In this document: piece by piece, positions 10,481 to 20,083 of the stretch
Layout: every line of letters starts with the position of its first letter
How positions within the stretch are numbered: the stretch's first letter is position 1
Source: CAJBLF01 sp964560855
GTDB lineage: Bacteria; Patescibacteriota; Gracilibacteria; Absconditabacterales; Absconditicoccaceae
DNA length: 31,354 nt
Reading direction: 5' to 3'
Assembly (NCBI GenBank): GCA_964560855.1
Contig: CAZLLU010000007.1
Span: forward strand, 1 to 31,354
Made by a program: the position numbers and the translations under genes
The notes under the pieces: generated by a model
Told to the model about the DNA's origin: nothing
Seen by the model: only the letters and a program-made list of their open reading frames with translations
The model's database searches: none

Positions 10481-11077
10481 ATGGAAAAGACATCTCAAGA
10501 GCATCCAAAAAAACATTTCAGTGAAGAAGAAGCCTTGGAAAAGGTAGAGAAGAAGCTTGACGAAAAAATGGGAAAAATCATGAGACAAGGATTTGTTCAG
10601 AAATTTCTTAATCACAAAATCGTCAAACAAGTGCTTTGATCTCACTTTGTCAGTGATATCAATCATAAAATAACTCCTTATCTCAAGACTGTTTTTATTA
10701 TCGTAGGGTGGATTTCATTGATCACGTGAATCATCGGTATATTCTCTTTCCTTATAGGTTTGAGCTGACTCGGATTCATGTTTAGTCTTGGTGTCGGTAT
10801 CGGTATCCGTGTATTGATTTATGTATTGCTCTCACTCGCGTTTTCATTGATTTCCTTGTTTATGGGAATCGGTATGATTAGATTCAAAAAACGAGTCATC
10901 TCTTTGATGGTGCTTGGATTCGCTGTCTCCGCATTGTTGTTTATTTTGAGCTTAATCCCTGTAGGGCTCTATTCATATAGATCATATGGAAGCTTTGGAG
11001 GAGGATCGTTTAATCTCATCATCACTGCTGTTCTCTTGATTCTTGTTTTGAAAAACGAAGCTATGTTCAAAAACTAA
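10481..11077 (+). CDS. membrane protein of unknown function
   Basis: I do not recognise the family. The 198-aa protein has a charged N-terminal half (residues 1-60, rich in Lys and Glu, probably cytoplasmic) and about four hydrophobic helices between residues 68 and 195, the later ones Gly- and Leu-rich (MFSLGVGIGIRVLIYVLLS, SLMVLGFAVSALLFILSLIP, SFNLIITAVLLILVL). Four in-frame TGA codons before 10778 hide the N-terminal half under the standard code; all fall at plausible Gly positions in or near helices. The ATG at 10481 is the only good start. It ends 30 bases before a lipoprotein gene, so the two are probably one envelope operon. Confidence 0.75.
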
Positions 11078-11107
11078 CCTATGATTTATCCTCTCATTTT
11101 TTTTTCT

Positions 11108-11788
11108 ATGAAACGTTCTTTGATCGTTTTGTTCGCTTTTTTACTCATAATGTCTGGATGTACCAAAAAGGTTTCTTCCATCGATGTGAATGCTATCTCT
11201 GATTTGGCTATGTTGCAAACTGCTATAACTCAGGTATCGGAAGATGCCGCTCAAGGCCTCATCACTATCGAACAAGCTCAGGAATTGACTAACCAACTCC
11301 AGCAGAGATATATAGAACTTACGGATATCACTCAACAGAATATAGAGATCCAATTTGAAGCGATGGAAAAAATATTTTCCCAACAATCCGTTTCTTCCTA
11401 TTCGCTTCCGCTTCGGGCAAAAAAGCTCTGAATGACTGAGCCAAAAGGCATGGAACTCAACAAGATACTCTCAAAAGCAACTCATACGAATGACGATGGC
11501 TATAGCTCTACTATTCTCGTCTACAAGGGCGATTATGCTGCAGCGATGCAACAGGCTGAGAGCATGGCCAAAAAAGCGAATCTGTCCGTTAGCAAGGAAT
11601 TTGAAAAGGCACAATCGCTTGTTCAGCTCGGTAACGTCAAATATATTTCAGGACTTGATACTGATATGCTCTCCAAAGGTATTATCTATACCAATCATGA
11701 ATTACTGGATATGAATATCGAGAATCTCCTTTCGATTAGTGTCGATCAGGATGGAACTCTTATCATAGAGGCGACGAAATATAAATAG
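11108..11788 (+). CDS. lipoprotein of unknown function
   Basis: The 226-aa protein begins MKRSLIVLFAFLLIMSGCTKK, a lipoprotein signal peptide with the lipidated Cys at about residue 18. Residues 30-110 form a Gln/Glu-rich amphipathic helix (QVSEDAAQGLITIEQAQELT), likely coiled coil. Residues 115-226 are a mixed alpha/beta part of no recognised family. One TGA (11429-11431) is read as Gly and joins two segments that look separate under the standard code. ATG 11108 is preferred to ATG 11081 because it gives a proper signal peptide. It lies 30 bases after the membrane protein gene and ends in TAG. Confidence 0.75.
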
Positions 11789-11872
11789 AATAATGAATAA
11801 TGAATAATGAATAATGTTGGAATTTGCTGGATAGACTATTGTAGAATACGATAGTCTATGATAAGATACATC
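11789..11872. repeat. dispersed stem-loop repeat, copy 2
   Basis: GAATAATGAATAATG units are followed by TTGGAATTTGCT and a 12-bp hairpin, ATAGACTATTGT / ACGATAGTCTAT with a 5-base loop, then GATAAGATACATC. The same layout occurs at 26133-26222. Confidence 0.75.
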
Positions 11873-11917
11873 TCTCATTATTAGTTGTTAGTTTTTAGTT
11901 ATTAATTTTTTTGTGAC

Positions 11918-13015
11918 ATGATGAAGCATGTGTTGTGAATAATAGTGTTCTTGATGGGGATGGTAGGCGTGAATTTTGCTCAGGAATATATTCTTTTTTA
12001 TGGAAATGGATGTCCTCATTGTGCCGAGGTAGAGGAGTATATCAAAGACAATAATCTTACCAAGGAATTCGACCTTGTCAGAAAGGAGGTGTTTTTTAAT
12101 AAAACAAATCTGAAGGAATTTAACGGATATCTCGAAAAACATAATCTTACTTATGATAGGATCGGTGTGCCATTTCTCGTTGTTACGAGCGGTGCTGATT
12201 GTAGCTATATAAACGGTGATACCAATATCATAGAATATTTCTCAGGTAAACTTGCTCAAATAACTACTGCTGCTTGTGAAGATACTGCTTGAACTTGAGG
12301 GACACAACCTGTTGAAAAAAGTCTAAAACAAAGATTGTCGTTCTTTGGTATTATGCTTCCCGCTGCTATCTCCGATAGTATCAATCCGTGTGCGTTTGCT
12401 GTCATGCTGCTGCTTCTTTCCACAATACTCAGTAGACATCAGAGCAGAAGAAAGACATTATTGGCGTGATGACTTTTTGCATTAGCGGTGTTCGCTACGT
12501 ATTTCGCTATGGGGATTTGATTGTTTTCAGCGCTTGCAACAGCCAATAATACGTTCGTCCTCAAGTTGGTCGTAGGAATATTATGAGTCCTGGTAGGACT
12601 AGCTAATCTCAAGGATTATTTCTGGTATGGTAAATTCTTTGTCATGGAGGTTCCGTTTAGTCGGAGACCAAAGATGATGGGACTGATTGAACGTATAACT
12701 TCTCCACGATGAGCATTCGTCGTCGGAATACTCGTTAGCTTGTTCCTTCTTCCTTGTTCGTCTGGACCGTATTTTACGATATTGTGATACTTAAGTGCTC
12801 AAAGTCAAAACCTCAATCTCCGATGATATATCTACCTGATCGTCTATAATCTCATCTTCGTGCTGCCTATGTTCCTTATCGCTGTGCTTGTCTGATTCTG
12901 ATATGCGAGCGTCGATAAGATTGCAAAGATCAAACATGAAAAAACTAGACTTATCCACTTGATTGTCGGATTACTTATGCTAGGACTTGGTGCTTATGTC
13001 CTCGTTACCATATAA
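11918..13015 (+). CDS. thioredoxin-fold/CcdA fusion, thiol-redox membrane protein
   Basis: The 365-aa protein probably moves reducing equivalents across the membrane, or handles disulfides outside it. A signal/anchor segment (residues 4-20) is followed by a thioredoxin-like domain with CPHC at 32-35 and the cis-Pro region RIGVPFLVV. From about residue 140 comes a six-helix CcdA/DsbD-like domain with its two conserved cysteines in INPCAFAVMLLL (C158) and LLPCSSGPYFTILGYLS (C280). The arrangement is the reverse of DsbD, where the thioredoxin domain is C-terminal. More than ten TGA codons lie in the membrane part and match Gly sites; standard-code reading keeps only the thioredoxin half. Two adjacent ATGs (11918 and 11921) are possible starts. 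Downstream a terminator separates it from convergent fabF. Confidence 0.88.
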
Positions 13016-13040
13016 AATATTTTCTTAGAATAAAGTAAAA

Positions 13041-13068
13041 GGCCCCGGAGAACCCGAGGTCTTTTTTT
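13041..13068 (+). terminator. terminator between ccdA fusion and fabF
   Basis: GGCC-CGG/CCG-GGTC stem, loop AGAAC, then seven T on the plus strand. It serves the plus-strand redox gene; the T-run overlaps the fabF stop codon. On the minus strand the run after the stem is weaker (CCTTTTACTTT). Confidence 0.8.
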
Positions 13069-14323
13069 AGTATTTCTTCAGTATTATAGAAACGTTGTGA
13101 CCTCCGAATCCTAATGAGTTTTTCATTACGATATCAACAGGTTTTTCTATTGCCTTGTTGGGAACGTAATAAAGATCACATTCAGGATCCTGATTTTCGT
13201 AGTTGATGGTTGGATGTATTATTCCCTCTTTTATGGTCATCATGCATGCGATAGTCTCTATAGCTCCGGCTCCTCCTAGAAGATGTCCGGTCATAGATTT
13301 AGTAGAACTGATTGGAATTTGGTATGCCCGTTCTCCAAATGCAGTTTTGATTGCTGTAGTTTCATTTTTGTCATTCAACATTGTCGATGTTCCGTGAGCG
13401 TTGATGTAATCAATCTCATCGATTCCTACACCGGCATTTTTTAGCGCAGATTGTATTGCTTCTACTGGACCGTCTATTGTAGGAGCAGTAATATCATAGG
13501 CATCGGAAGTCATTCCATAGCCGATGATCTCTCCATAAATATTCGCTCCACGGTTGATAGCATGTTCAAGCTCTTCAAGTATGAGCACGCCAGCACCTTC
13601 TGCAATCACGAAACCGCTTCTTTTAGCATCAAATGGTCTCGATGCAATAGTTGGACAATCGTTGAAATCTCCATTGGTCAGCGCTTGCATATTAATGAAT
13701 GCTACATAAGGCATTCCTACAATATCAGCTTCACTGCCACCGGTAATGACTACATCGACATCACCTAACATGATTTCTTTGCATGCGAGGATAATCGCAT
13801 TTAGTGATGATGCACAAGCGGAATTGACGGAATAGCTCGGACCAGTGATCCTGTGTCTGATGCTAATCTGTGCAACCATAGCGTTGGGCATCGCGGTAGG
13901 GATTGTAAACGGACCAATTCTGTTGATCCCTGATTTGGTTATGCATTCTATCTGGGTCTGATAGGTGGTAAGCCCTCCCATACCATTACCCATGATGACT
14001 GCCATATTGGGATTCTTTTCTAACAGCAAAAGTCCTGAATCTTTGATAGCTTCGTCTGAAGCTGCTAAAGCGAATTGTACGAATGGATCCATTCGTTTGA
14101 TTTTTTTTAAGTCATCTCTGTTTCTGCCGTACACGGTGGGATCGAAGTTTTTTACCTCGCCACCTATCTTGCATTTCAGAGAGTCGTATTCAGGAATATC
14201 AAACCTGTCCAATTTTGTAATACCGCTCCTTCCATTTTTGAGGTTGTCCCAAAAATCTTGGACGGTGTTACCACACGGGTTAATGGTTTCCATCCCCGTG
14301 ATAACGACTCTTTTTTTCTTCAT
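13067..14323 (-). CDS. fabF: beta-ketoacyl-ACP synthase II
   Basis: Condensing enzyme that extends acyl-ACP with malonyl-ACP. The 418-aa protein has the whole thiolase-fold signature: catalytic Cys in SVNSACASSLNAI (C170), first His in INAHGTSTMLND (H310), K342 and second His in TKSMTGHLLGGAGA (H347), and the C-terminal NSLGFGGHN loop. Length is standard. No other fatty-acid genes are in the window, so the source of malonyl-ACP and the rest of the cycle cannot be judged here. There is no UGA codon in 418 codons despite many glycines, which contrasts with gatB and the redox gene on either side and may reflect recent transfer. It has its own promoter and is monocistronic. Confidence 0.95.
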   Translation of the reverse strand: MKKKRVVITGMETINPCGNTVQDFWDNLKNGRSGITKLDRFDIPEYDSLKCKIGGEVKNFDPTVYGRNRDDLKKIKRMDPFVQFALAASDEAIKDSGLLLLEKNPNMAVIMGNGMGGLTTYQTQIECITKSGINRIGPFTIPTAMPNAMVAQISIRHRITGPSYSVNSACASSLNAIILACKEIMLGDVDVVITGGSEADIVGMPYVAFINMQALTNGDFNDCPTIASRPFDAKRSGFVIAEGAGVLILEELEHAINRGANIYGEIIGYGMTSDAYDITAPTIDGPVEAIQSALKNAGVGIDEIDYINAHGTSTMLNDKNETTAIKTAFGERAYQIPISSTKSMTGHLLGGAGAIETIACMMTIKEGIIHPTINYENQDPECDLYYVPNKAIEKPVDIVMKNSLGFGGHNVSIILKKY

Positions 14324-14362
14324 ATATATTTATTTTTGGTTAGTATTTGTTTTATTTTTTGT

Positions 14363-14390
14363 ATAATATAAAAAAATGCACAAAAGTCAA
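14363..14390 (-). promoter_or_regulatory. fabF promoter
   Basis: Minus-strand TTGACT (14385-14390), 16-base spacer, TATTAT (14363-14368). The transcript would start near 14356, giving a leader of about 33 bases. Confidence 0.65.
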
Positions 14391-14524
14391 TACTTACTCT
14401 TTTTGCTATGCTAATGCTTTTTCTAGATATGTTTAGCTACTATAAAAATTTTTTGTAAGGAATATTTGTGAATGTCTTCTACGATGTATGTACCTCGGTG
14501 GTGGAAATTACTGAATCTTTATTA

Positions 14525-14554
14525 TTGACTTTTCCTTTTAAATATTTATATACT
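14525..14554 (+). promoter_or_regulatory. promoter of the small Cys-rich gene
   Basis: TTGACT (14525-14530), 18-base spacer, TATACT (14549-14554). Predicted start near 14561, 17 bases before the ATG at 14578. Confidence 0.7.
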
Positions 14555-14577
14555 TTTTAAAATTAAATATATATATT

Positions 14578-14766
14578 ATGTCTAATATGTCTAAACAAAA
14601 GAATCGTGGGGGAATTCCCTCCAACCAATCCATCTCTCATGATGGAACAACAACTGACATTATTCCTACCAAAGGCGGAAAAACATGTCCTAAACGAAAA
14701 AAGGGGTGTGGGTTTCTAGGAAAAAAGAATTCATGCTCCATTAATGGATCACTCTGTGATTGTTAA
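14578..14766 (+). CDS. small Cys-rich cationic peptide
   Basis: The 62-aa product matches no family I know. Residues 1-34 are polar and end in Gly-Gly; residues 35-62 hold five cysteines and many lysines (KTCPKRKKGCGFLGKK, then NSCSINGSLCDC). The Gly-Gly before a compact cationic Cys-rich part recalls double-glycine leader peptides of bacteriocins, but the usual hydrophobic leader positions are not clear and no peptidase-transporter is nearby. A metal-binding role is equally possible. The short frame is believable because it has a good promoter just upstream and a perfect terminator 38 bases downstream. No UGA codon. Confidence 0.6.
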   Translation: MSNMSKQKNRGGIPSNQSISHDGTTTDIIPTKGGKTCPKRKKGCGFLGKKNSCSINGSLCDC

Positions 14767-14803
14767 TTACCGTTTTTTTGTAGCTAATGTGTTATCTTTT
14801 ACC

Positions 14804-14833
14804 ACTCAGTGATGTAGATCACTGAGTTTTTTT
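14804..14833 (+). terminator. terminator of the small Cys-rich gene
   Basis: Perfect 10-bp stem ACTCAGTGAT/ATCACTGAGT with GTAG loop, followed by TTTTTTT. Confidence 0.92.
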
Positions 14834-14835
14834 AT

Positions 14836-14863
14836 AAAAAAACTCAGCAAGGAAAACTTGCTG
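14836..14863 (-). terminator. terminator of gatB
   Basis: Minus-strand stem CAGCAAG/CTTGCTG with a TTTTC loop, then AG and seven T. It is back to back with the plus-strand terminator at 14804-14833; the two share the T/A tracts, which form a longer palindrome (CTGAGTTTTTTT/AAAAAAACTCAG). Confidence 0.88.
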
Positions 14864-14880
14864 GTACCTGTTTTCAATGT

Positions 14881-16311
14881 TTATGCTTTCAATAATTTTT
14901 CGAAAATTTCTTGAGCTATTTTTGGATTTGCTTTACCTCAAGTTTTTTTCATGACTGCTCCCACGAAGAATCCTATAACGGTCGTTTTTCCACCTTTATA
15001 TTGTTCTACGATGACTGGATTCTCTGCTATTACTTCTTGTATGAGTTTTTCTATTTCATTTTCATCTATTGCTGGAGCGTCGAATCATTTTTCCTTGATA
15101 ATTTCAGCAGGATTTTTCCCCGTAGTGAGCATTTCATTCATCACTATTTTTAATTGATTTTCCATGAGTTTTCCTTCTTGCGCATTGGTCAAAAATTGCG
15201 TCAACTTTGTCTTATCAAAAGGGAGATCGTTGATGGTCTTGAAATTTTCTTTCATTCGTGCTGCTATCGGTCATGCGATTCGTTTCGCGGTCAACTTCGG
15301 ATCAAAATTATCTAATGTTAAGAAATAATCGAGCGTTTCTTTGTCGCTAATCAAAGCGTTGATGTATTCTTTGTTGAATCCATATTCTTCCTTCATCTTC
15401 TTGATGATTTCGTGTGGAATAACTATCGTCTGTTCGTCTAGTCGTTTGAATGTCTCTTCGTTTATTTGTAATGGAGGTAAATCGGGTTCAGGGAAATATC
15501 TATAGTCGAGGGCGTCTTCCTTGGATCTCATCAGATAGGATTCTCCTTTTGTATCATCCCGTCCTCTGGTCTGTTGGCCGAATTTTTCTCACTTTTCATA
15601 CAATGCCACTTGTCTAGTGTATTCATGCTCGATTGCTCTTTTTATCGCTGAAAATGAATTCATATTTTTCATTTCGACTCTGGTGCCGAATGGATCTTTT
15701 TCTGAATTTCTGACAGAAATATTTACATCAACTCTCATCTGTCCTTTTTCCAGATCGGCATCTGAAAGATCATTGAATCTGACGATTCTCTGTAATTCTT
15801 TCAAAAATTCTATGACCTCTTCTGCACTGCTAAAATCAGGATTCGTCACTATCTCTATGAGCGGTGTTCCTGCACGATTGAAATCGAGCAATGCTTGGCC
15901 TCATTCGTGGATCATTTTCGCTGTGTCGCATTCCATATGCGCGTCTTGGATGTGGACAATCTTTTCGTTAGTATAATTATCCAGGAAAAAAGAGACTTTC
16001 CCTTCGGTATTGGTCGGATGATATAATTGTGTTATCTGGTATCCCATGGGCAGGTCAGGATAGAAATAGGATTTTCTATCGAAAGAGGAAACTTCATTTA
16101 TCTTGCAATTTAACGCTTTTCCCAAACGCAATGCTTTCTCAAACATCTCTTTACTTAAGGTCGGGAGCGCTCCTGGCTGTCATGTACATACTGGACAGAT
16201 GTTTGTATTTGGTATCAGATTATCAAAATTCTGTTCGTTCTTGCACTGGCAGAATATCTTGTTGACGCTCTTGAGTTTAATATGTATCTCTAGTCCTATG
16301 GTTAATAACAT
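14881..16311 (-). CDS. gatB: Asp/Glu-tRNA amidotransferase subunit B
   Basis: Subunit of GatCAB, which converts Glu-tRNA-Gln (and Asp-tRNA-Asn) to the amide form; GatB holds the tRNA and the kinase/transamidation site. The 476-aa protein reads IGLEIHIKL, KIFCQC, PNTNICPVCTGQPGALP (zinc cysteines), the RVDVNISV and EMKNMNSF segments, QQTRG, SYLMRSKEDALDYRYFPEPD, and ends with the C-terminal YqeY-like tail (NPAEIIKEKG, TTVIGFFVGAVMKKT, EIFEKLLKA). TGA codons fall at Gly in CTGQPG, YEKGEKF, AGPIAARM, KEKGF and GGKANP. Start ATG 16311 gives the normal N-terminus; the stop is TAA 14881. No gatA or gatC is adjacent. Confidence 0.96.
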
Positions 16312-16712
16312 TTTCTCAAATGCAGAATATAAAAATTCAGAATGCAGAATTTTTTATAGGTATTTGTTTCGTGTTTTCAATAGGGGAGAATTCCGAAAAT
16401 ATTCGGCATGGATCTTATTGTCGATGAGGTATATCATTAGCGTTTAATTTTTTTTAAATTATTTTTTATCTTATCTTATTTTCCCCTTGTTCTTTATGAT
16501 TTTCAGTGGTAGATGTTTGGATTTTTATTGTAATTCATAATCTTTCCTATAGTATGCGGCTATATAGAAATACTTGTAGGTATGATTTTAGAAAGTTATA
16601 TGTCTGATTATTTATTTTTATCGGCTCAATCTTCTCTAAAACCATTGTTTTTTCTTCTTTTAATAAGATATTGATTTTTTCTTTTATTTGTATATTTTTA
16701 TCAAAAAAAATT
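16312..16712. other. intergenic region, AT-rich
   Basis: No supported gene. It starts with CAGAATGCAGAAT-type short repeats (16320-16350), similar in style to 2299-2418. A plus-strand TTGATT (16671-16676), 16 bases, TATTTT (16693-16698) could drive the membrane protein at 16713. A minus frame (MVLEKIEPIKINNQ..., about 32 aa ending at TAG 16547) exists but lacks further support. Confidence 0.4.
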
Positions 16713-17042
16713 ATGACAAAAATTACGCAAAAAAACAAATTTTATTCCTTCGCAAGTGTGTTTAGGAATCTTTGGATTATTCTACTGGTCATTGTTTTCC
16801 AATTCGTCATCATAGAGCTTATTATGTTTTTTTTACTGGATAATGCTGTTTATGAACGTATTGCCATTTATGGAACAATACTTTCCTCGGGATTTGGTAT
16901 TTATAGCTCTGTAGCATCTGGATCCTATATCCGGAGTGGTGGTGATGACCGCTATTGTAAAAAGGCCATGGATAATCTTAGAGTATCCATTATTATCTAT
17001 CTTAGTGTATTATTATTTTTAGTCGTTATCACTCTTTTTTAG
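16713..17042 (+). CDS. small membrane protein of unknown function
   Basis: The 109-aa protein has three hydrophobic segments: about 20-42 (LWIILLVIVFQFVIIELIMF), 52-70 and 88-108. A Gly/Ser/Asp-rich loop with RSGGDDRYCKK lies between the second and third. I do not recognise it. ATG 16713 is preferred to an upstream non-ATG start at 16671. It has no UGA codon. A hairpin terminator directly follows its TAG stop, supporting a monocistronic gene. Confidence 0.6.
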   Translation: MTKITQKNKFYSFASVFRNLWIILLVIVFQFVIIELIMFFLLDNAVYERIAIYGTILSSGFGIYSSVASGSYIRSGGDDRYCKKAMDNLRVSIIIYLSVLLFLVVITLF

Positions 17043-17052
17043 GGAAAGAGTG

Positions 17053-17082
17053 AGGCGCTCCTTTTTTGAGGAGCGCTTTTTT
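17053..17082 (+). terminator. terminator after small membrane protein
   Basis: Stem GCGCTCC/GGAGCGC with loop TTTTTTGA, then TTTTTTT. Confidence 0.9.
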
Positions 17083-17104
17083 TGTAGGGTATATCGGTAT
17101 ATGT

Positions 17105-17572
17105 TTATTCTTCTGTGTTTTCTTCTACGCATGTTGTTTTGAGTATTTCGCTGGCCAATCTTTCACAAATTGATTTGTCATTAAGATCGTTTGCCAATCC
17201 CATGAAACACGCATCTTTGTTCATTTCATTTTCTATAGCATCACAAACATCAGCGTTTTTGGTTTGGATTGCTTTGTCTTGGAGACAGATGTCTTTGGTT
17301 ATGAAACCGTTGCTTGTCTCTTCTATATTTTCGCAATCTGAAATATCATTTGATTCTAGTTTTTTACTAGTTTCGCATAAGGTATAACAATCATTTTTTT
17401 TCGTGTCGTCGTTTGCTATTATATTGCATCATTTCTTGCACTCGTTGATTTCGCTGTTTGTCATCTCTTGTCTGTCTGCTGCATTTTCTTTTTCTATTTC
17501 TGTCGTTGTTCCGCATCCTGTCAAGGTTACTACTGATACCAATAATAGCACTACCACTAGATACTTTTTCAT
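17105..17572 (-). CDS. Cys-containing lipoprotein
   Basis: The 155-aa protein begins MKKYLVVVLLLVSVVTLTGC, a clear lipoprotein signal with Cys 20 as the lipidation site. The mature part is acidic and holds regularly placed cysteines (NECKKGCNII, NDCYTLCE, ISDCENIE, DICLQDK, ADVCDAIE, DACFMGLA, SICERLA, KTTCVEE). The pattern of x-D/A-x-C about every 12-20 residues looks like a tandem helical-pair repeat held by disulfides, so it is likely extracytoplasmic. One TGA codon (KKGCN) is read as Gly. No family is recognised. The periplasmic-type disulfides fit the presence of a redox membrane protein at 11918. Confidence 0.72.
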
Positions 17573-17662
17573 ACCTGTTTCTGTATTATAGGATAAAAGT
17601 ATATTTATATATACATATGCTATCCTGATTTACAATTGATTATGGTTTATAGTATTTTCGTA

Positions 17663-17695
17663 GAAAAATAAAAAATCAGGACGTGAATCCTGATT
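17663..17695 (-). terminator. terminator of the ABC-F gene at 17747
   Basis: Stem AATCAGGA/TCCTGATT, six-base loop, then TTTTTATTTTTC on the minus strand, about 50 bases past the stop. Confidence 0.8.
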
Positions 17696-17746
17696 GTTAC
17701 GTATCTGGAGAATGTCTTTGTAGCGTGTGCGGGACAGCTGTTTTTT

Positions 17747-19318
17747 TTAATTTTTCACTATTTTGCCTAGATCAACTATGTTGAAGTTTTTTAACTGATC
17801 GGTAAATCATTTGTCATGACTGACTAAAATGACTGCTCATTCGTAATTGTTGATAGCTTGAGCGATGACGGGGAGATGACGGAAATTTATGTGATTAGTC
17901 GGTTCATCGAGGATAAGGAGATGCGGTCTTTGAAGAACGAATCTTGCATAGCAGAGGAGTCCTTTTTGTCCTTCTGAGAGTGAACCTACGGTGTTTTTCA
18001 ATAGATTTTTTGTAAGCAAAAACTGGGCTGCGACACGAAATATGTCTTGATCGCTGGCTTCTTCAGCTATTTCTTCCAAAGTATCTCGAACGGTTTTTTC
18101 AGTATCCAAAGCATCAAAATCCTGACTATAATATCCTACTTTCACTTTGTTGTGAATCATAGCAATATTTTCTTCTGGATGGGTAGTGTCTGGCTCTTTG
18201 ATGATAATATCAGTCGCTTTTTTGTCTTTGAATATTTTGTTATATTCTTTCATGATATTCTCTTTGTGCTGGTGGATCATCATAAGTCTTTTGAGTAGTG
18301 TAGATTTACCGATTCCGTTTGGTCCTATAAACATATATTTTTCATGCTTTTTGATGGTCAGTGGTAATTTGTAATTTACTACTTCGTGTGAAGAGTTCAT
18401 CAATCCTACTTTATTTATCGTCACTATAGGTCATACATAATTGTCAAATGGAATAGAAAAATTTGCAATGGTTTTGTCATCTTTTCTGACTTCTACTTTG
18501 TTTTCTTCAGCTTCTTCTACTTCGTCTCTCATCTTGCTGGCGAGTTTACGCATCTTTCCTCATTTGTTTGAGAAGAAATTTATTTTTTCTTTGGCGTCAG
18601 CTATTTTTTTCTCAGCTCTCGCATTCGCCATCTGATCTTTTTCTATCTGTGTGGTTATCTGTTCTACTACATCATAATAATCTCATCGATATTGTTCAAC
18701 TTCGCAGGTGTTTCTGTTGAGGTACAAGACTCCATCAGTAAAGAGATTCAAAAAATCTGCATCATGACTGATGACGACTACGGTTTTATCATAGGACATC
18801 AAAAAGGTGATCAGATCGCCTATTCCTATTTCATCGAGATTGTTTGTCGGTTCATCAAGAAGAAGGATGTCGGGATGCTGGATCAGTGCGTAGGCTAGCA
18901 ATAATCTCGCTTGTTGTCCTCCAGAAAATTCTTTTATGGGTTTATTCATAGGCGCGTTGAAATTTACTGCTTTGAGCACTTCGTCGATTTTTCTGTCTAT
19001 CTGATAATCTTTTTCTGTAAATGCGGATTCAAAAAATTCCTTGATAGAAAAATGCAGTTGATCCCTAGGTATGATTTGTCTTGCAATTGCGATCGTATTG
19101 CCTTGTACGATATTTATCTTTCCTTCTTGTGGAGTAAGTTCTCCGGTGATCATTTTGAATATCGTTGTTTTCCCTGAACCATTTTGTCCCATGATGGTTA
19201 TCTTGGTATTTTGACGAATGGAAAAATTGCTCTCTACGAGAATAGGATGCTTTCCATCGTTGTACGCAAAAGATACTTCGTCGAAACGCAGTATTACAGG
19301 GTTTTGGCTTCAAGTCAT
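17747..19318 (-). CDS. ABC-F family ATPase (ribosome-associated type)
   Basis: Soluble twin-ATPase protein of the ABC-F group, whose members act on the ribosome E/A sites rather than as transporters. The 523-aa protein has domain 1 with Walker A GQNGSGKTT, signature FSGGQQARLLLAYAL and Walker B ILLLDEPTNNLD; a charged coiled linker (about residues 215-280); and domain 2 with GPNGIGKSTLL, LSEGQKGLLCYARFVL and LLILDEPTNHINF. There are no transmembrane helices. The second Walker B follows with ASN/Ile in place of Leu-Asp (NHINF), unusual for a D-loop. Start ATG 19318 (MTGSQNPVILRFDEVSF) restores the N-terminal strand before Walker A. Several TGA codons read as Gly (residue 3; YRGYYD, GGKMRK, NYEGAV). 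Divergent from engB. Confidence 0.92.
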
Positions 19319-19354
19319 TGGTAGGTGAATATAATGCGGTAAATACGAGAGATG

Positions 19355-19382
19355 ACTATACGAAAGTCTAGTCTGTATGCAA
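19355..19382 (-). promoter_or_regulatory. promoter of minus-strand ABC-F gene
   Basis: TTGCAT (19377-19382), 16-base spacer, TATAGT (19355-19360), transcript start near 19348 and a 30-base leader. Confidence 0.6.
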
Positions 19383-19405
19383 GAAAAGTTGATGATATAT
19401 ATATT

Positions 19406-19436
19406 TTGTCTATATTTTTGTATGTATTTCTATACT
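19406..19436 (+). promoter_or_regulatory. possible engB promoter
   Basis: TTGTCT (19406-19411), 19-base spacer, TATACT (19431-19436). The start would be near 19443, 23 bases before the engB ATG. The spacer is longer than ideal. Confidence 0.45.
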
Positions 19437-19465
19437 ATGTGGCTGTTTTATCGTTTATCTGCCAT

Positions 19466-20083
19466 ATGCTTATCCGTACTGCCACTTTTGTAAAAAGTGC
19501 ATCAAAACTCAGTGAATGTCCTGAAAGGCTCCTCCCTGAATTCGCGATGATCGGAAGATCAAATGTGGGAAAATCATCATTCATCAATACGCTTGCCAAT
19601 AATAGTAAACTTTCCAAGGTCTCTGTCACTCCGTGAAAAACTACATTAATTTGATATTTTATTATAAATGATGCTTGGTATCTTGTTGATCTGCCTGGAT
19701 ATGGGTATGCGAGGACATGAAATAAAAATAGGAAGCATCGGATATGAGTCTCTCATGAATATTTCCTTGGAAGGGAATCATTAAAAAGAGTCTTTGTCCT
19801 TGTAGATGGAAATATTCCTCCACAGGATATTGATCTCGATTTTATCTATAGTTTGGATCAGAAAAATATTCCTTTTGATATTGTTATGACGAAAACTGAT
19901 AAGGCAACCCAAAAAGCATTGAGTCTCCATATGCGTTTGTTGGAACAAAAACTTGCTGATTTCGTCATTCATACGCCTAAGATATTTACTCTCTCTAACG
20001 TCACCAAGAGAGGAAGGGAAAAATTGCTCGATTATATTGAAGAGATGATAAAATGATGAAATGATAAAATGATGAAATGATAA
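19466..20083 (+). CDS. engB: ribosome-biogenesis GTPase EngB/YsxC
   Basis: GTPase needed for late assembly of the 50S subunit. The 205-aa protein starts MLIRTATFVKSASKLSECPE and has G1 GRSNVGKSS (30-38), G2 TPGKTT, G3 DLPGYGYA, G4 MTKTDKA and G5-like TLSNVTKRG. TGA encodes Gly in TPGKTTLIGY and ARTGNKN. The standard ATG upstream at 19352 would add a hydrophobic tail that is not family-like, so 19466 is chosen. With UGA=Gly the frame runs past two TGA codons at 20054-20059 into a tandem repeat and stops at TAA 20081, giving an extra repeat-encoded tail (KGGNDKMMKG). It is followed by a second ABC-F gene. Confidence 0.93.

Noticed and set aside
13451..14366. Several plus-strand frames over fabF
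   Set aside because: They are antisense shadows of fabF with no family signals.
16547..16738. Minus-strand short frame MVLEKIEPIKINNQ...
   Set aside because: About 32 aa after its ATG, with no clear promoter, terminator or family; left as intergenic.
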